From positions 1 through 8,328 of the forward strand of contig JAUWMO010000150.1 of NCBI GenBank assembly GCA_030613125.1: DNA of 8,328 nucleotides. The letters run 5' to 3'. The notes below the pieces were generated by a model. That model made no database searches. It was given only the letters and a program-made list of their open reading frames with translations, and was not told the DNA's origin. This DNA comes from Bacteroidota bacterium. Lineage in GTDB: Bacteria > Bacteroidota > Bacteroidia > Bacteroidales > VadinHA17. Shown piece after piece: positions 6,052 to 8,328 of the stretch (positions are counted from its first letter, which is position 1; every line of letters starts with the position of its first letter). Position numbers and translations under genes: made by a program.

Positions 6052-7461
6052 TCATTCAATCCTTTCATAAGCTCCCAGATCCGGACCTGCATCTTCTAAA
6101 CGGCTATTACCCAAAATATCAAAAGGAAAATTATTAGCTATGTCAATCAATCCTTTGTCCTTAGCAAAAGCCAGAGTATCTAATTGAAAATCGAATTCGT
6201 AAGAAGAGATAAATCCCGGGTCTTTGTTAGTCCAGACATTCCTGAAGAATTCAGGATCAGAGGTATTCAAAGAAGTGTCTGATTTCAATAAGCAATGATC
6301 GAAAAAATAGTTGAAATCGCCGGCACCTGTTAAATTATTAAGTCCTATTTCATTATCCATATTACCTTCAATAATACAGTTTCCAAAATCAGCATTTACA
6401 AGATTACCCGTAAAAATAGCAGTATCGTTAAGATTATAATAGTTTGTTAGTACCAAAGAAGGCGTAGTCCTCCTTGTCCAATTCCAATAGTTCGCAAAGG
6501 TACAATGGGCAAATTGGTAGGAACCACCTGTTGTAAGAATAGTTGTATAGTAACCGCAATCAGCAATAAGGCAATTATCTGCAATAACAGTAGCTCCAAT
6601 AGAAGAAATACCAGCAAAGGTCATATGTTGAAGAATCGAATTTGAAAGTTTCAGATCAGGAGGAGGGTCATTAGCATAGAAATTACCCAAATGTATTCCT
6701 GTTGTTGCATTCAGTATTTCCGTAAAGATAATCTCATTATCCTTACTTCCATTAATAAAATAAATTCCTCCCCATTGCCCGGGTATATCTTTATACATAT
6801 CATCCAACCTGTCTCCCAGAAAAACAACCGGTTCTTCTAAAGTTCCGGATATTATTAATGTTCCACATACATACAGAGTTGACCCTTTATGAAAATATAC
6901 TCGCACACCGGGCTGAATATCAAGTGTCTCAGAGGTATCCACAAGCATTGAATTATAAACCAGATAAGGTTTATCATTAATCCAGGTTTGGGAAGACAGT
7001 ATCTCCGCATTGATCAAATGAACATCCTGCCCATATGCTACAAGATCAATATCCTGAAAATTGCCATTAGTCAAAAAAACTATTGAATCCTTCACTACCA
7101 TAGGATTATTTGCATTGAGAGGATCAATAGTTGCCTCAACAAAAATATACATACTATCCCCTGAATATATGGTAATATCTTCCAGCTCTCTGGCTGATTT
7201 TCCATCCACATTCATTCTAAAAAAGGAAGATTCTCCCTTTGCAAGATAAATTGATGATATAAGGACATCCTTTTTATTATGGTTATAGACCATAAACTGC
7301 ATGGTAGTGGTACCAATGGTTGTGAAGACGGTATCAAACAATAATGTATCTACTGAAAATCCAAGAAATACAGATGAATCAGTGGTAAAATTTTCTTTCT
7401 CACAACTTAATATGACCAAGCCGATAAATACCGGGAGCACAAATTTTAAAATTTTTACCAT
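6052..7461 (-). CDS. Beta-helix lipoprotein with choice-of-anchor-Q-like C-terminus, function unknown
   Basis: A 469-residue envelope lipoprotein that I cannot assign a function. The N-terminus is a lipoprotein signal peptide with lipobox VILSC, lipidated Cys20. The following residues EKEN are acidic, resembling the surface-export signal of some Bacteroidota lipoproteins, so it may face outward (inference). Residues about 30-150 look like a beta-sandwich domain, with FMVYNHNKKDVLISSIYL followed by GDSMYIFVEATIDP. From about 180 to 420 there are short beta-strand turns typical of a right-handed parallel beta-helix (DIQPGVRVYFHKGSTLYV, WGGIYFINGSKDNEIIFTEI, ATTGIHLG, NSILQHM, NCLIADC). The protein ends with GPDLGAYE (459-466), the ending seen in choice-of-anchor Q beta-helix proteins. 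Such folds often bind or cleave polysaccharide, but no catalytic residues are identifiable. The start is the ATG at 7461-7459. It stands alone on its strand, divergent from the amidohydrolase. Confidence 0.88.
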   Translation of the reverse strand: MVKILKFVLPVFIGLVILSCEKENFTTDSSVFLGFSVDTLLFDTVFTTIGTTTMQFMVYNHNKKDVLISSIYLAKGESSFFRMNVDGKSARELEDITIYSGDSMYIFVEATIDPLNANNPMVVKDSIVFLTNGNFQDIDLVAYGQDVHLINAEILSSQTWINDKPYLVYNSMLVDTSETLDIQPGVRVYFHKGSTLYVCGTLIISGTLEEPVVFLGDRLDDMYKDIPGQWGGIYFINGSKDNEIIFTEILNATTGIHLGNFYANDPPPDLKLSNSILQHMTFAGISSIGATVIADNCLIADCGYYTTILTTGGSYQFAHCTFANYWNWTRRTTPSLVLTNYYNLNDTAIFTGNLVNADFGNCIIEGNMDNEIGLNNLTGAGDFNYFFDHCLLKSDTSLNTSDPEFFRNVWTNKDPGFISSYEFDFQLDTLAFAKDKGLIDIANNFPFDILGNSRLEDAGPDLGAYERIE

Positions 7462-7635
7462 AATGAATTTTCAAATACCCAGGATCCTGAATTTAACACG
7501 CTAAGATTAAATAAAAAGTATTAAAGTTTAAAACGGATTTGATCAGTAAACATTATCTTGTAAGATATAAATTTCAACTTTAGATATCAAAATTAGTATC
7601 TTTGGATATATTCACTATTATTAATTTCAAAAAGT
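7462..7635. other. Divergent intergenic region between lipoprotein and amidohydrolase genes
   Basis: This 174-bp AT-rich spacer contains the start regions of two divergent genes. Opposing -7-like boxes sit side by side: TATCTTTG on the plus strand (7597-7604) and TAATTTTG on the minus strand (7595-7588). Neither has a good -33 partner. No other feature was seen. Confidence 0.45.
7597..7604 (+). promoter_or_regulatory. Candidate -7 promoter box for the amidohydrolase gene
   Basis: TATCTTTG matches the Bacteroidota TAnnTTTG box exactly and lies 31 nt before the amidohydrolase ATG at 7636. The -33 region has only a weak TTTC, so this is a motif-based guess. Confidence 0.4.
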
Positions 7636-8328
7636 ATGAAGCCGGTTTTATCAATTCTTTTATTATTTATAATTCTTACTTGTCTTCGTTGCTCAAACCA
7701 ATTGGAGGAGGCGGATATTATCGCTTATAATGGTAAAGTTTATACAGTTGACAGATTGTTCTCTGTTAAAGAAAGTTTTGCGGTAAAAGACGGGAAATTC
7801 TTATATGTGGGGTCAAACAAAACTATCAGGGATAAATATATTGGAAAGCAAATTATTGACCTCCAGGGAAAATATGTGTTCCCAGGGTTTATAGATGCTC
7901 ATTGTCACTTCTATAGTTATGGTATGAACCTGAAAAATATTGATCTGGTTGGAACCAAATCATTTGAGGAAATAATCGGATTATTAAAAGATCATTACAA
8001 AAGGTTTCCTACTGAATGGATCCTGGGCCGGGGCTGGGACCAGAATGATTGGGAAACAAAGAAATTCCCGAATAAAAACGAACTTGATAAAGCCTTTCCT
8101 GATGTTCCTGTTTTTCTTAGAAGAATTGATGGCCATGCTGCAATTGCGAACAGTGAAGCTTTGACACGGGCTGGTATTACTGGCAGCACTAATGTAACCG
8201 GTGGTGAACTAATAATAAAAAACGGAGAATTAACCGGGGTGCTTATTGATAATGCTATGGGACTGATTGGAAAAATAATTCCGAAAATTAGTTTTGGTGA
8301 TATGGTATCAGGTTTGGTGAAAGCCCAG
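7636..8328 (+). CDS. Amidohydrolase family protein (Amidohydro_3, YtcJ-like), probable lipoprotein, 3' end beyond the window
   Basis: The first 231 residues of a metal-dependent hydrolase of the amidohydrolase superfamily; members are usually a little over 500 residues, so more than half is missing. It starts at an ATG (7636) with a basic-hydrophobic signal sequence. Cys16 and Cys19 (IILTCLRCSN) are candidate lipidation sites, although neither lipobox is ideal. Residues 26-38 (ADIIAYNGKVYTV) and 75-83 form the small beta-sandwich typical of the family. GFIDAHCHF (84-92) supplies the first metal-ligand pair H89/H91. GRGWDQNDW (131-139), RRIDGHAA (162-169) and GELTGVLIDNAM (197-208) are characteristic of the YtcJ/Amidohydro_3 group. 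The reaction is hydrolysis of an amide or related bond, but the substrate cannot be predicted. The later metal ligands are not visible, so activity cannot be judged. No operon partner is seen within the window. Confidence 0.9.
   Translation, partial: MKPVLSILLLFIILTCLRCSNQLEEADIIAYNGKVYTVDRLFSVKESFAVKDGKFLYVGSNKTIRDKYIGKQIIDLQGKYVFPGFIDAHCHFYSYGMNLKNIDLVGTKSFEEIIGLLKDHYKRFPTEWILGRGWDQNDWETKKFPNKNELDKAFPDVPVFLRRIDGHAAIANSEALTRAGITGSTNVTGGELIIKNGELTGVLIDNAMGLIGKIIPKISFGDMVSGLVKAQ

Noticed and set aside
7995..8189. 64-codon minus-strand open frame inside the amidohydrolase gene; similar short antisense frames occur at 3847-4035, 7061-7249 and 7301-7504.
   Set aside because: All are shadows of well-supported genes on the other strand.
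1..8328. Search for a novel multi-gene defence, mobile or biosynthetic system.
   Set aside because: The recognisable genes are unrelated housekeeping and envelope genes on alternating strands, with no cluster of unknown genes, CRISPR repeats, integrase or transposase.

Overview
The window looks like chromosomal DNA from a low-GC member of the Bacteroidota, probably the Bacteroidales or a relative. The evidence is consistent: a SusC/RagA-like TonB-dependent receptor with an N-terminal carboxypeptidase-regulatory-like domain, promoter-like boxes matching the TTTG / TAnnTTTG pattern of this phylum, starts without Shine-Dalgarno sequences, AT-rich spacers, and exported lipoproteins with an acidic stretch after the lipid-bearing cysteine. 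The assignment is inferred from protein and promoter style, not from a marker gene.

Layout. Positions 1-2222 (minus) hold most of a TonB-dependent outer-membrane receptor whose C-terminus lies off the left edge. Directly upstream on the same strand is a TPP (thiamin pyrophosphate) riboswitch (about 2250-2340), and a near-consensus promoter (2344-2374) would start the transcript right at the aptamer. This makes the receptor a probable outer-membrane importer of thiamin or a thiamin precursor. A hairpin terminator (2395-2425) separates it from a small cytoplasmic thioredoxin (2444-2806, minus). A 314-bp AT-rich spacer then carries a consensus promoter for the divergent tRNA CCA-adding enzyme gene cca (3121-4542, plus).

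cca converges on an exported endonuclease/exonuclease/phosphatase-family protein (4496-5665, minus). The two genes overlap tail to tail by 47 bp, and a terminator-like hairpin for cca covers its own stop codon inside the neighbouring gene. A 386-bp gap follows, containing a GC-rich, nested inverted-repeat element (5778-5923) that is unlike its surroundings and resembles a small non-autonomous mobile or REP-like element. Next is a beta-helix lipoprotein of unknown function (6052-7461, minus), which diverges from a truncated Amidohydro_3-family metal-dependent hydrolase (7636 to the right edge, plus).

How the genes relate. The only clear regulatory logic is the thiamin one: high TPP should shut off synthesis of the receptor. 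The other genes are single housekeeping or envelope genes, apparently transcribed separately. I found no CRISPR array, phage module, defence island, transposase, tRNA or rRNA. I do not see an undescribed multi-gene system; the points most worth checking are the riboswitch expression platform, the nested repeat and the cca/nuclease overlap.
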